A DNA stretch of 64,000 bases, from the NCBI RefSeq assembly GCF_001954275.1, contig NZ_MBEU01000068.1, positions 124,001 to 188,000 on the forward strand. The letters are read 5' to 3'. This document shows, one piece after another, positions 43,867 to 51,543 of this stretch (positions within the stretch are counted from its first letter, which is position 1; each line of letters begins with the position of its first letter). The position numbers were made by a program, and so were the translations under genes. The notes under the pieces were generated by a model, which saw only the letters and a program-made list of their open reading frames with translations, did no database searches and was not told the origin of the DNA. Origin of the DNA: Mycobacterium sp. IS-836. GTDB lineage: Bacteria > Actinomycetota > Actinomycetes > Mycobacteriales > Mycobacteriaceae.

Positions 43867-43903
43867 CGCGCTCACCGCTGGTCAACATCATTATCGACTG
43901 GAC

Positions 43904-43922
43904 TCCGGTATCTCTTACTGTA
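43904..43922. promoter_or_regulatory. Operator site H of the shared 19-bp motif
   Basis: TCCGGTATCTCTTACTGTA fits TACNGTA-N5-TACNGTA with one mismatch. It lies in the 190-base gap between the Mce-associated pair and the ACAD pair and is the last instance I find in the window. Confidence 0.55.
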
Positions 43923-44056
43923 TTGCTCATTGATAGCATCAGAGTCTCCAGCGAACTCCGACGAGGACCGATGAGGCGGACGATCATCCACCCACACTTT
44001 CCACCTTGCATCCCTGGCAGCGGCGATCGAATGCCCAGGAAGGCCCTGCCGACACC

Positions 44057-45217
44057 ATGACCGCCGTCGACTCTCCCGAAAAGATACTCTTCGCTTCCAC
44101 AACCCAAGCCTTTCTGCAAAAGGAAGCGCCGCTGCGTCATGTCCGCGAGCTGCACGCCGCGGGCGCGTCCTTTGATCCTGCATGGTGGCAGCGGGCCGCC
44201 GAACTCGGGTGGACGGGTCTATTGGTTCCGGAGGAATTGGGCGGCGGCAGCGTGTCGGGCAGCGGCATCGCGGACCTCGCCATGGTCGCCGAGCAGCTGG
44301 GCAAGACGGTCGCGCCCGGACCGCTATACCCGGTCAGCATCGTCCTCGCGGCACTCGCCGGCTGCGCCGAGGCGCAACCGCACGCCGACACGATCGAGTC
44401 GCTGATGTCGGGCCAAACGGTGGCCTCGTGGGCGGTGTCCGAGCCGGGCCGGGGCTGGGCGCCGTTGGATCCGTCCGTGACGGCCACCGAAACCGACGCC
44501 GGCTACCGCATCGACGGCACCAAGGACCGCGTCGAGGCCGGCGCCCAGAGTGCGCTGCTGCTGGTGGTGGCGCGCTGCGGCCCAAATGCAGCTGACGTTC
44601 GCCAATTCCTGGTCCCGACGGACGCGCCGGGCGTACGCATTGTGCCGCAGCAATCGGTCGACCTGGTTAAGCAATACGCGCGGGTGCAGTTCGACGGTGT
44701 GGTCGTGGAGCGGTCGGCGGCCGTGGGCGGCGCGGCCGAGACGCCGGCGCTGATCGACCGGCAGAGCCAGATCGCTCAGGTGCTGCAGTGCGCGGAGGTG
44801 GTCGGCGTCCTGCAGACGGTGTTCGACTTCACCGTCAAGTGGGCGCTGGACCGGCACACATTCGGTCGCCCGCTCGCGTCGTACCAAGCGCTCAAACACG
44901 GGTTCGCAGACATGAAGCTGTGGCTGGAGGCGTGCCGCGCCACCACTGCCGCAGCGGTCGCCGACGTGGCCGCCGGCGCGCCCCAGGCGGGCTTGTCGGC
45001 CAGCATCGCCAAGTCCTACGTCGGGGAGACCGCGGGGCGCGTCGTTCAGGCGTGCGTGCAGATGCACGGTGGCATCGGCGTCACCTGGGAGCACGACCTG
45101 CACCTGTACCTGCGGCGGGTTACGTTGTACCGCTCGATGTTTGGCACTCCCGAGGAGCACAACCTGAGGGTGTACGAGTCGGAGAAGGCGGTCCGGTCGA
45201 TGGCGAACGCCGGATGA
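44057..45217 (+). CDS. Acyl-CoA dehydrogenase subunit (FadE-type)
   Basis: A 386-residue ACAD-fold protein. ELGWTGLLVPEELGGGSVSGSGIADLAMVAEQLGK and, near the end, QMHGGIGVTWEHDLHLYLRR are typical of the FadE subunits paired in mycobacterial heterotetramers; the middle domain keeps SWAVSEPGRG but diverges after it. It pairs with the next gene by ATGA overlap. Similar WEHD-ending subunits recur at 59599-60669. The expected reaction of the pair is 2,3-dehydrogenation of a bulky acyl-CoA. Confidence 0.88.
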   Translation: MTAVDSPEKILFASTTQAFLQKEAPLRHVRELHAAGASFDPAWWQRAAELGWTGLLVPEELGGGSVSGSGIADLAMVAEQLGKTVAPGPLYPVSIVLAALAGCAEAQPHADTIESLMSGQTVASWAVSEPGRGWAPLDPSVTATETDAGYRIDGTKDRVEAGAQSALLLVVARCGPNAADVRQFLVPTDAPGVRIVPQQSVDLVKQYARVQFDGVVVERSAAVGGAAETPALIDRQSQIAQVLQCAEVVGVLQTVFDFTVKWALDRHTFGRPLASYQALKHGFADMKLWLEACRATTAAAVADVAAGAPQAGLSASIAKSYVGETAGRVVQACVQMHGGIGVTWEHDLHLYLRRVTLYRSMFGTPEEHNLRVYESEKAVRSMANAG

Positions 45218-46449
45218 CGGCAGCCGAAACGGTCGCGGAATTCGCCGCCCGCGCGCGAGAGTGGTTGGCGGACAACATGCCTGTCATCGACCCCGACTCG
45301 CCGCCGGCCGCACCGCGCGACGACGAACAGTCCTGGCTGCGGGCTCGCGAACTGCAAAAGCGGCTCTACGAAGGGGGATTCGCCGGCATCTGTTTTCCCC
45401 GTGAATACGGCGGCCAGGGGCTGGATTACGCATACCAGAAGGCATTCGACGAGGAATCCCGCAACTACGAGATGCCGTTGATCCTCAACACCCCGACGTT
45501 CACCATTTGCTGCGCCACGCTGCTCGATATGGGCAGCGAAGATCAGAAGAGGCAGCACATCGCTGCCGCGCTGCGTGGCGATGAGGTTCTGGTGCAACTG
45601 TTGTCGGAGCCCAGCGGCGGCTCGGATCTGGCGGGCGTCCTCACCCGCGCCGAACGGCGCGACGACCGCTGGGTGCTCAGCGGCGCCAAGACGTGGAGCA
45701 CTAGCGCGTTCGCCGCCGATTATGGACTGTGCCTGGCCCGCACCGACTGGGACGTGCCCAAGCACGAAGGCCTGACGATGTTCCTCGTGCCCATCGCGCA
45801 TCCGGGAATCACGTTGCGGCGCATCACGATGCTGAGCGGTTCCACGGAATTCTGCGAGGAGTTCCTCGACGAGGTCGACGTCGGCGACGACGCCGTCGTC
45901 GGGGAGGTCAACGGTGGCTGGGCGGTGGCGTCGCGGCAGCTGTATCACGAACGCCGGGCCGTCGGGCAGGGCTCGGAATTCTCCAGCGGCGCGGGCCATG
46001 AAGGCGGCCACACGACCCCGATCGACTACGCCGAACTCGCCGAGAAGACGGGACAGGCTGACAACGAACGCATGCACGAAATGGCCGGCCGGGCGCTGGT
46101 GCACCGCGCGGTGGCCGAGCAGCTGATCGATCACGTGTACCGCAACGTCAGGGACGGCGTGCTGCCCCCGGCCGGCGGCACGCTCATCCGGCTCTTCCAC
46201 TCCGAGACCGTGACCCTCGAGATGGACACGGCGCTGGCGATCACGGGGGCGGCCGGTGTGGTGGGGGACATCGGCGAAGGGCTGGAGGCCGGGCTGCGTT
46301 ATCTGTCGCGGCAGAATGTCGCCATCGGCGGCGGCACCACGGAGATGGCCCGCAACGTCATCGGCGAACGGGTGCTGGACTTTCCACGGGAATACGCCGC
46401 CGACCGCGGGGTGCCGTTCAATCAGGTGCGCCACGGCAAGGCCCGCTGA
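45214..46449 (+). CDS. Acyl-CoA dehydrogenase (FadE-type)
   Basis: A 411-residue ACAD. QLLSEPSGGSDLAGVLTRAE and VLSGAKTWSTSAFAADYGLCLART form the FAD/substrate domain; the C-terminus AIGGGTTEMARNVIGERVLDFPRE is the usual GGTxE-type end. ATGA coupling to the preceding subunit supports an alpha2-beta2 complex. It ends one base before the convergent sigma-regulator gene and forms the right edge of the operator-motif supercluster. Confidence 0.91.
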   Translation: MTAAETVAEFAARAREWLADNMPVIDPDSPPAAPRDDEQSWLRARELQKRLYEGGFAGICFPREYGGQGLDYAYQKAFDEESRNYEMPLILNTPTFTICCATLLDMGSEDQKRQHIAAALRGDEVLVQLLSEPSGGSDLAGVLTRAERRDDRWVLSGAKTWSTSAFAADYGLCLARTDWDVPKHEGLTMFLVPIAHPGITLRRITMLSGSTEFCEEFLDEVDVGDDAVVGEVNGGWAVASRQLYHERRAVGQGSEFSSGAGHEGGHTTPIDYAELAEKTGQADNERMHEMAGRALVHRAVAEQLIDHVYRNVRDGVLPPAGGTLIRLFHSETVTLEMDTALAITGAAGVVGDIGEGLEAGLRYLSRQNVAIGGGTTEMARNVIGERVLDFPREYAADRGVPFNQVRHGKAR

Positions 46450-46450
46450 C

Positions 46451-48415
46451 CTAATCTTCGACGAAGACGTTCTCGATGTCGCCACTGACTACGGGGATCT
46501 GGACCAGCGATAAGACGTGGTGCGCCGGGCTTCCGGGCGGTGCCACCAGCAGACAGTCGCCACCCTGCATGCGCGCCCGGTCCCGTGCGGCGGCCAGCGC
46601 GCTGATGCCCGCCGATCCCAGGTGGGTGACCGCGCTGAGGTCGATCGTCAAAGACGCTATGCCCGAGCGGCTTTCGACTGCAATCTGGCGATCCAGGGTG
46701 GATGCGGTGTGGGCATCGACATCGCCGCTGACGATGATGTGACCGGCTTCGTCGACCATGGAGACGAATTCGGAGTTGACCGTACGCTGGTATGTCGGCC
46801 GGCCGATCATCGGATCGGAGACGAAGTTCGCCGGCCGCGAAAGGCGGTGCGTGAGACTGGCAGTCGTTCCGTCGGCGCCATGCGTGATGAGCGCCCGGGA
46901 TACCAAGGCTTCGGCCATCGCGAGGCCGCGACCGCGGCCCTGTTCGCCTTCCCGGTAGTCCTTCCACTCGCCGTGGTCGCTGACCGAGGCATGGAGGTTG
47001 CCGTCGCCGGACAAAGATGCCTCGACGACAACGCCGTCGGAAACCGTAGTGGCGTAACCGTGTTCGACGGCGTTCTCGACGAACTCCGAGATGGCGTGCA
47101 CCACATCGGAGATGTCGTCGTCGCAGGCACCGATCTCCGCCAGCCAATCACGGAGCCGGTGGCGCACGGCGCGTGCCGCGTGGATCGTCGCATCCACGGT
47201 CATGTGCAACGGCGAGGGTGGCGTACACCGTTGCGCCGCAAGCAGTGTGACGTCGTCGTTGTAGCCGGTCGACCGGAGCAGCAACTCAAGGGTTTCCGAA
47301 CAGATGCGGTCGATCGGCCGCGCCCCCGCGTCGATGAGAAAACCGCTGCTGCCGCCGGCGACATTAGCGGCCAGGTCGGCGAATTCCGCGGTGCTGGCAA
47401 CCAGCGGCCGGCCGGGACGCTCGATCAGGCCGTCGGAATACAGCAGGACCGAGTCGCCGACGTCGAGGAGCTCGGAGCACACCGGAAATCCGGCCCCGCT
47501 GCCGAGCGGGCCCGCGCCCGACGGTTCCACGTACCGCGACTGCGCGTCGGCGGTCACCAGCAGCGGCGGCGGATGTCCGGCGGTGCAGTACTGGAACTCC
47601 CCGGTGGCGTGATCGAGCGAACCGACGCAGATGGTGGCCGACTTCGATCCGGGTACGTGCTCGTGAAAGCGGTCCAGAGCATCGAGGGCCTCGGCGATGG
47701 TGCTGCCCGAAATGATCTGCATCCGAAGGGCGGTGCGCAACTGCGACATCACCGCCGCGGCTTCGACACCGTGGCCGACGACATCGCCGACGATCAGAAC
47801 CAGCCGATCCCCGAGGGCGATTGCGTCAAACCAGTCGCCTCCGGCACCTGTGTCCTCGGCGGCGACAAGGTACTGCGCCGTGATGGCGGCACCGGGAACC
47901 ACTGGCACCGACGGGGCCAGTAGCGCCTGCTGCATAACGGTGGCCGAATCGCGCATGTTTCGGTAGCGCTCGGACAGCTCCTCGATGCGCGCCTCGGCGG
48001 CCAGCCGTGCCCGCACCCGGGAGGTGACATCGTCGAAGATGAGTTGCACACCCATGATTGATCCGTCCTCGCGGCGCCGGGGTGTGACGACGAAGTCGAA
48101 GAACTTCTCCTGCAATCCGGAACCGTCGTAGTCGGCCTGCAGCCGCCACTCCGACCCGGATTGGGGTTCACCGGTTTCATACACCCGGTCGAACATGTGG
48201 TAGATCTGCTGGCTCTCCAGCTCTGGAAAGACCTCCCGCGCAAGCTTTCCCACGGGGTTGCCGGTCGGATTGAAGGCGCGGTAAGCCGCGTTGACGGCGA
48301 CGAAACGATGGTCCGGCCCCTCCAGCCCAACGAGCATCGCGGGCACATTCTCGAATATTCGGCGCACCTCGTCGGCCGGGCCCACGGTTTTGTCCCAGTC
48401 CTTTTCGGCGACCAT
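46451..48415 (-). CDS. PAS-SpoIIE phosphatase-HATPase-STAS multidomain sigma regulator
   Basis: A 654-residue four-domain protein with the layout of M. tuberculosis Rv1364c. PAS sensor at about 15-135; SpoIIE/PP2C phosphatase at about 165-395 with metal motifs GGDWFD (192-197), GDVVGHG (210-216), SDGLIER and NDDVTLL; anti-sigma-type ATPase kinase at about 405-525 with N-box E-F-V-E-N-A (N448) and GRGRGLAM; STAS domain at about 545-654 with the phosphorylatable serine S601 in HLGSAGIS. Such proteins tune an alternative sigma factor of the sigma-F type. The upstream partner STAS gene is 104 bases away on the same strand. Confidence 0.9.
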   Translation of the reverse strand: MVAEKDWDKTVGPADEVRRIFENVPAMLVGLEGPDHRFVAVNAAYRAFNPTGNPVGKLAREVFPELESQQIYHMFDRVYETGEPQSGSEWRLQADYDGSGLQEKFFDFVVTPRRREDGSIMGVQLIFDDVTSRVRARLAAEARIEELSERYRNMRDSATVMQQALLAPSVPVVPGAAITAQYLVAAEDTGAGGDWFDAIALGDRLVLIVGDVVGHGVEAAAVMSQLRTALRMQIISGSTIAEALDALDRFHEHVPGSKSATICVGSLDHATGEFQYCTAGHPPPLLVTADAQSRYVEPSGAGPLGSGAGFPVCSELLDVGDSVLLYSDGLIERPGRPLVASTAEFADLAANVAGGSSGFLIDAGARPIDRICSETLELLLRSTGYNDDVTLLAAQRCTPPSPLHMTVDATIHAARAVRHRLRDWLAEIGACDDDISDVVHAISEFVENAVEHGYATTVSDGVVVEASLSGDGNLHASVSDHGEWKDYREGEQGRGRGLAMAEALVSRALITHGADGTTASLTHRLSRPANFVSDPMIGRPTYQRTVNSEFVSMVDEAGHIIVSGDVDAHTASTLDRQIAVESRSGIASLTIDLSAVTHLGSAGISALAAARDRARMQGGDCLLVAPPGSPAHHVLSLVQIPVVSGDIENVFVED

Positions 48416-48519
48416 ATGGCCGTCCCTCCTTTACGGACCGGGCAAAAACCCGCGCGAATCCAATTACTCGCAGGTAATCAGCCTATCAACGGGTAACGGG
48501 TGCTCAGCGCAACAGTTTG

Positions 48520-48957
48520 CTAACGCCCTGCGGGCGCCGTCGACAGGGCGGCATCGGTGGTGGGATGCAGGGACAGAACGTCGCGGAGATTGCATGCCTC
48601 TACCACCCGGGCGACGCTAGGATCGCAGCTCACCAGCCGAAGTTCGACCCCGCGGCGACGGCACCGCTCCGATTCGGTGGCCAGGACGGCGAACGCGCAG
48701 CAACCCATGAAACCGAGGCCGTTGACGTCGACAACGAATGGACCGGGTTCGCTGGCGACCGCGGCCGCCTCGCCGACCAGCCGCTGCCAAATGTGCTCGT
48801 TGGAGGCATCGACCTCACCGCCCGCGCGAACGATTACAACCGTTCCGCTGCGTTGGGTGGTTGCCCTCAGCGTGCTGTGCGGATCACCCAGCTCCGACAG
48901 CAGTCGAGGGCTCAAAGGGACCTGGGTCGGAAATGACTCCGCGGGAGCCAGATTCAT
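48520..48957 (-). CDS. STAS-domain anti-anti-sigma factor, RsfA-like
   Basis: A 145-residue STAS protein. The position of the usual phosphorylatable serine (DSxGL) is GCCAF in VNGLGFMGCCAFAVL, with cysteines at 86 and 87, plus C99, C111 and C122. M. tuberculosis RsfA (Rv1365c) is known to control sigma F through redox state, not phosphorylation, and this sequence and its placement before the four-domain regulator agree with that. It would bind an anti-sigma factor when reduced. A shorter start at an internal ATG is not favoured. Confidence 0.85.
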   Translation of the reverse strand: MNLAPAESFPTQVPLSPRLLSELGDPHSTLRATTQRSGTVVIVRAGGEVDASNEHIWQRLVGEAAAVASEPGPFVVDVNGLGFMGCCAFAVLATESERCRRRGVELRLVSCDPSVARVVEACNLRDVLSLHPTTDAALSTAPAGR

Positions 48958-49027
48958 CGTGCGCTCCTAGTCGGCCGCCTCGGCGAGGCCGCGATGGATG
49001 CCCGTCTATCTCTGGATACTGACCGTG

Positions 49028-49058
49028 GTGTTGCGTGGGTTCTTTTCTATAGCAACAC
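49028..49058. repeat. Inverted repeat upstream of the STAS gene
   Basis: GTGTTGC (49028-49034) and GCAACAC (49052-49058) are perfect inverted arms around a T-rich 17-base centre, about 70 bases before the STAS start. It could be an operator or a hairpin. The word GCCCGTCTAT also occurs twice nearby (near 49002 and 49065). Confidence 0.4.
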
Positions 49059-49157
49059 GGGCGGGCCCGTCTATAGGACGCATGTTCACCAGGGCAGACA
49101 AAGTCGGCACGCGCGAACGAACCTCGGCGGCGCGCTAGGTGTAATCCGGGAACGCCG

Positions 49158-50363
49158 TCAGGCGGACACGGGCTTCTTGGCCGGCTTCGAGACCTTCATC
49201 AGCTTCATCAGGTTGCCGCCCATGATCTTGGCGACATCGTCCTGCTCGAAATCGGTGAGCTCGTCGACGAAGGAGATGGGATCCTTCAGGCCCTCGGGGT
49301 GCGGCCAGTCGGACCCGAACAGCACGCGGTCGGTACCCACCATGTTGACGATCTCGGTGAACCGGTCCTCCCAGAACGGGGTGATGTAGACGCAGCGTTT
49401 GAATGCCTCGACCGGGTCCTCGCTGAACGACTGCGGCATCTTCTTATAGACGCCCTTGAGGCCCTTGAAGAGGTCTGGCACCCAGTCGGCGCCGTTTTCG
49501 ATGGACAGGATCCGCAGGTCGGGATTGCGCGACAGCGCGCCGTGGCAGACCAGCGCGCCCATGGCGTCCAGGATCGGCCGATGGCCCATCGCGAAGCTGC
49601 GGAATGGCGTCGGCTTGAACGGCAGGAACTCGTCACCCGGCTCCCACACGTTCGCGAACTCGGAGTAGCCGCTGTCCGAGGCGTGCATCGACACCGGGAG
49701 CTCGGCTTTGATGCAGGCCTGCCAGAACGGGTCGAACTCCTCGAGGCCGAAAGAGCGGCTGCCCTTGAAACCGGGAACCGGCGCCGGGCGCACCAGCACC
49801 GTGCGGGCACCGCGCTCCAGCACCCATTCGAGTTCTTCAAGAGCGCGCTCGACGATCGGCAAGGTGATCACCGGAGTCGCGAAGATGCGCTCCTCGTAGT
49901 TGAACGACCACGTTTCGTACATCCATTGGTTGAGCGCGTGGATGACGTCGTGAGTCATCTCCGGGTCGTCCTTCATGCGCTCTTCGACGAGGCTGGCCAG
50001 CGTCGGGAACATCAGGGCGTAGTCGATGCCGAGCTCGTCCATGACCTCCAGCCGCGGCCCGGGCTCGCGGAAAGCGGGGATGGCCTTCATCGGCTCGCCG
50101 AGGATTTCGCGGTAGCTCTTGCCCTGGGCGCCGTTACGGAAATAGTCCTCCTGGGCGCCCGGCTTGGCGACCTTCTCGAACGTCGGGTTCGGGATGTACT
50201 CGCTGATGTGGCCGCGCACCACGATCTTGGTGCGACCGCGCACCTGTACGTAGTCGATCACGTGCTTGCGGTTCTCCGGGAGGAACTTGGTCAGCGCTTC
50301 CTGCGGTTCGTACATGTGGTTGTCGGCGTCGAACACGGGGAAGGAAAGTTCGCGAGACGGCAT
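49158..50363 (-). CDS. Amidohydrolase family 2 protein
   Basis: A 401-residue PF04909 protein, paralog of the one at 12215-13420: N-terminal VFDADNHMYEP, central ELEWVLERGARTVLVRPAPVPG (nearly identical in both), SMHASDSGY, and FGSDWPHPEGL with the conserved aspartate. The start is the ATG at 50363 with GGAG upstream. It stands alone behind a 21-bp palindrome at 50398-50418 and downstream of the TetR-thioesterase gene, so it may be that regulator's target. Catalysis is probably C-C or C-N hydrolysis or decarboxylation of a ring-derived acid. Confidence 0.89.
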   Translation of the reverse strand: MPSRELSFPVFDADNHMYEPQEALTKFLPENRKHVIDYVQVRGRTKIVVRGHISEYIPNPTFEKVAKPGAQEDYFRNGAQGKSYREILGEPMKAIPAFREPGPRLEVMDELGIDYALMFPTLASLVEERMKDDPEMTHDVIHALNQWMYETWSFNYEERIFATPVITLPIVERALEELEWVLERGARTVLVRPAPVPGFKGSRSFGLEEFDPFWQACIKAELPVSMHASDSGYSEFANVWEPGDEFLPFKPTPFRSFAMGHRPILDAMGALVCHGALSRNPDLRILSIENGADWVPDLFKGLKGVYKKMPQSFSEDPVEAFKRCVYITPFWEDRFTEIVNMVGTDRVLFGSDWPHPEGLKDPISFVDELTDFEQDDVAKIMGGNLMKLMKVSKPAKKPVSA

Positions 50364-50397
50364 GGCGATCTCCTTGCAGCAGTCTTGATTCTCAGTC

Positions 50398-50418
50398 GGT
50401 GGTAATGACGTTACCACC
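50398..50418. promoter_or_regulatory. Perfect palindrome, candidate operator of the amidohydrolase gene
   Basis: The arms GGTGGTAA and TTACCACC are exact inverted repeats around TGACG, 35 bases before the amidohydrolase ATG. AATGACGTTACC inside it recurs with one change at 51484-51495 in front of the TetR-hotdog gene. Confidence 0.65.
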
Positions 50419-50451
50419 TTTGCGCAACAACGTGTACCCGTGCCCGGACGG

Positions 50452-51480
50452 CTATGCGTCCGGCCAGCTGGGGAGCTTGGGCGTGGTTCCCTCGATCACC
50501 GCGAAGTTCACCGTCGCCGTCGCGAGGAGCTCGTCGCCGTCGCCGTAAATGTCGACCTGCATGACCATCGACCGGCGCCCGGACCGCAGCATCCGGGGCA
50601 CCGCGAACGCCGAGCCTTGCCGGATCGGCCGCAGATAGCGGACGAACAGGTCCGCGGTCGTCATCGTGGTGCCCGGTTGCAGGTATTCGAGGCCGAACTG
50701 TCCTCCGGCCACGTCCACGAGCGTCGCGATCAAGCCGCCCTGCAGCGCGCCGGAGGTGTTGACGACTTGCGGGCTGACCGGCATCGTCATCGCGAATTCG
50801 CCCTCGCGCGAACCCGGCCGCATGCCGATCTGCGCGAACAGCTCCGAGAGGGATGGCGCGGCCGACTCCTCGTCGGTCTCCCGGATGCCCAGGGCGCGGC
50901 TGCAGAAGTCATACAGCTGGCCGGCGTCGATCGGCGTTCCGTTCAATTCGCTGCCCAGCCAATGCAATCGCTGCGCGCCCACTATCGTCTGCATGACGAT
51001 CGCGGCCGCCGCGCCGACGTCGAGTCCAGGGTTGAACACGCCCTCGGTGATGCCTTGCCCGACGATGTCCCGAATCAGTTGGTGCATGGGGGAGAGCACG
51101 CGCGCGTATTCGCGCGGACGGGTCTCGGCCAGGTACTGGTTGTAGAGGCCGAGCGCGCGATTGAGGCTGTCCTGGGTGGTTGATTCCGGTTGTTGGCTGA
51201 CGCGGTCGATCAGCAGCTTGAGTGCGGAGGTGCTGTCCAGGCCGGTGGTCTCAGCGCGCCAGCCCTGCGCGGATTGCGCGATGGTCCTGTCGAACAGCGC
51301 CAGCAATAACTCGTCCTTGCTGCCGAAATGCTGGTAGAAGGCCCGCAGCGAGGTCTTGGAGCGTGCCACGACCTCCTGCACGGTGAAGTCGGTGCGTCCG
51401 GTTTCGCCCAGTATCGCGACTGCCGTTTTGATGAAGCGCTCGGCGCGCGTCACTTCGGTTTCATCGTTGGGACCGGTCAT
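50452..51480 (-). CDS. TetR regulator fused to a hotdog thioesterase-like domain
   Basis: A 342-residue two-domain protein. Residues 1-200 are a TetR regulator, with helix-turn-helix at about 31-57 (FTVQEVVARSKTSLRAFYQHFGSKDELLL). Residues 205-340 are a PaaI-like hotdog domain: VVNTSGALQGGLIATLVDVAGG holds the family loop with QGG (247-249) replacing HGG and aspartate D256 kept. An acyl-CoA sensing or processing regulator is the obvious reading. The ATG at 51480 is the start; upstream frame is not supported. Candidate sites lie before it (51484-51495) and before the amidohydrolase downstream. Confidence 0.88.
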   Translation of the reverse strand: MTGPNDETEVTRAERFIKTAVAILGETGRTDFTVQEVVARSKTSLRAFYQHFGSKDELLLALFDRTIAQSAQGWRAETTGLDSTSALKLLIDRVSQQPESTTQDSLNRALGLYNQYLAETRPREYARVLSPMHQLIRDIVGQGITEGVFNPGLDVGAAAAIVMQTIVGAQRLHWLGSELNGTPIDAGQLYDFCSRALGIRETDEESAAPSLSELFAQIGMRPGSREGEFAMTMPVSPQVVNTSGALQGGLIATLVDVAGGQFGLEYLQPGTTMTTADLFVRYLRPIRQGSAFAVPRMLRSGRRSMVMQVDIYGDGDELLATATVNFAVIEGTTPKLPSWPDA

Positions 51481-51483
51481 GAG

Positions 51484-51495
51484 AATGAGGTTACC
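51484..51495. promoter_or_regulatory. Half-site shared with the 50398-50418 palindrome
   Basis: AATGAGGTTACC matches AATGACGTTACC at 50404-50415 in 11 of 12 bases. It sits only 4 bases before the TetR-hotdog ATG and in the divergent gap to the SDR gene, a natural place for autoregulation. Confidence 0.5.
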
Positions 51496-51543
51496 GCGCG
51501 TTGTGGCATATCCGCGAAGGTGGAAACCGAATATCCTGCCGCC

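Noticed and set aside
45046..46485. A 479-codon open frame on the minus strand
   Set aside because: It is the mirror frame of the acyl-CoA dehydrogenase at 45214-46449; no domain is recognisable.
46517..47923. A 468-codon open frame on the plus strand
   Set aside because: It lies antisense to the PAS-phosphatase-kinase-STAS gene and lacks any recognisable motif.
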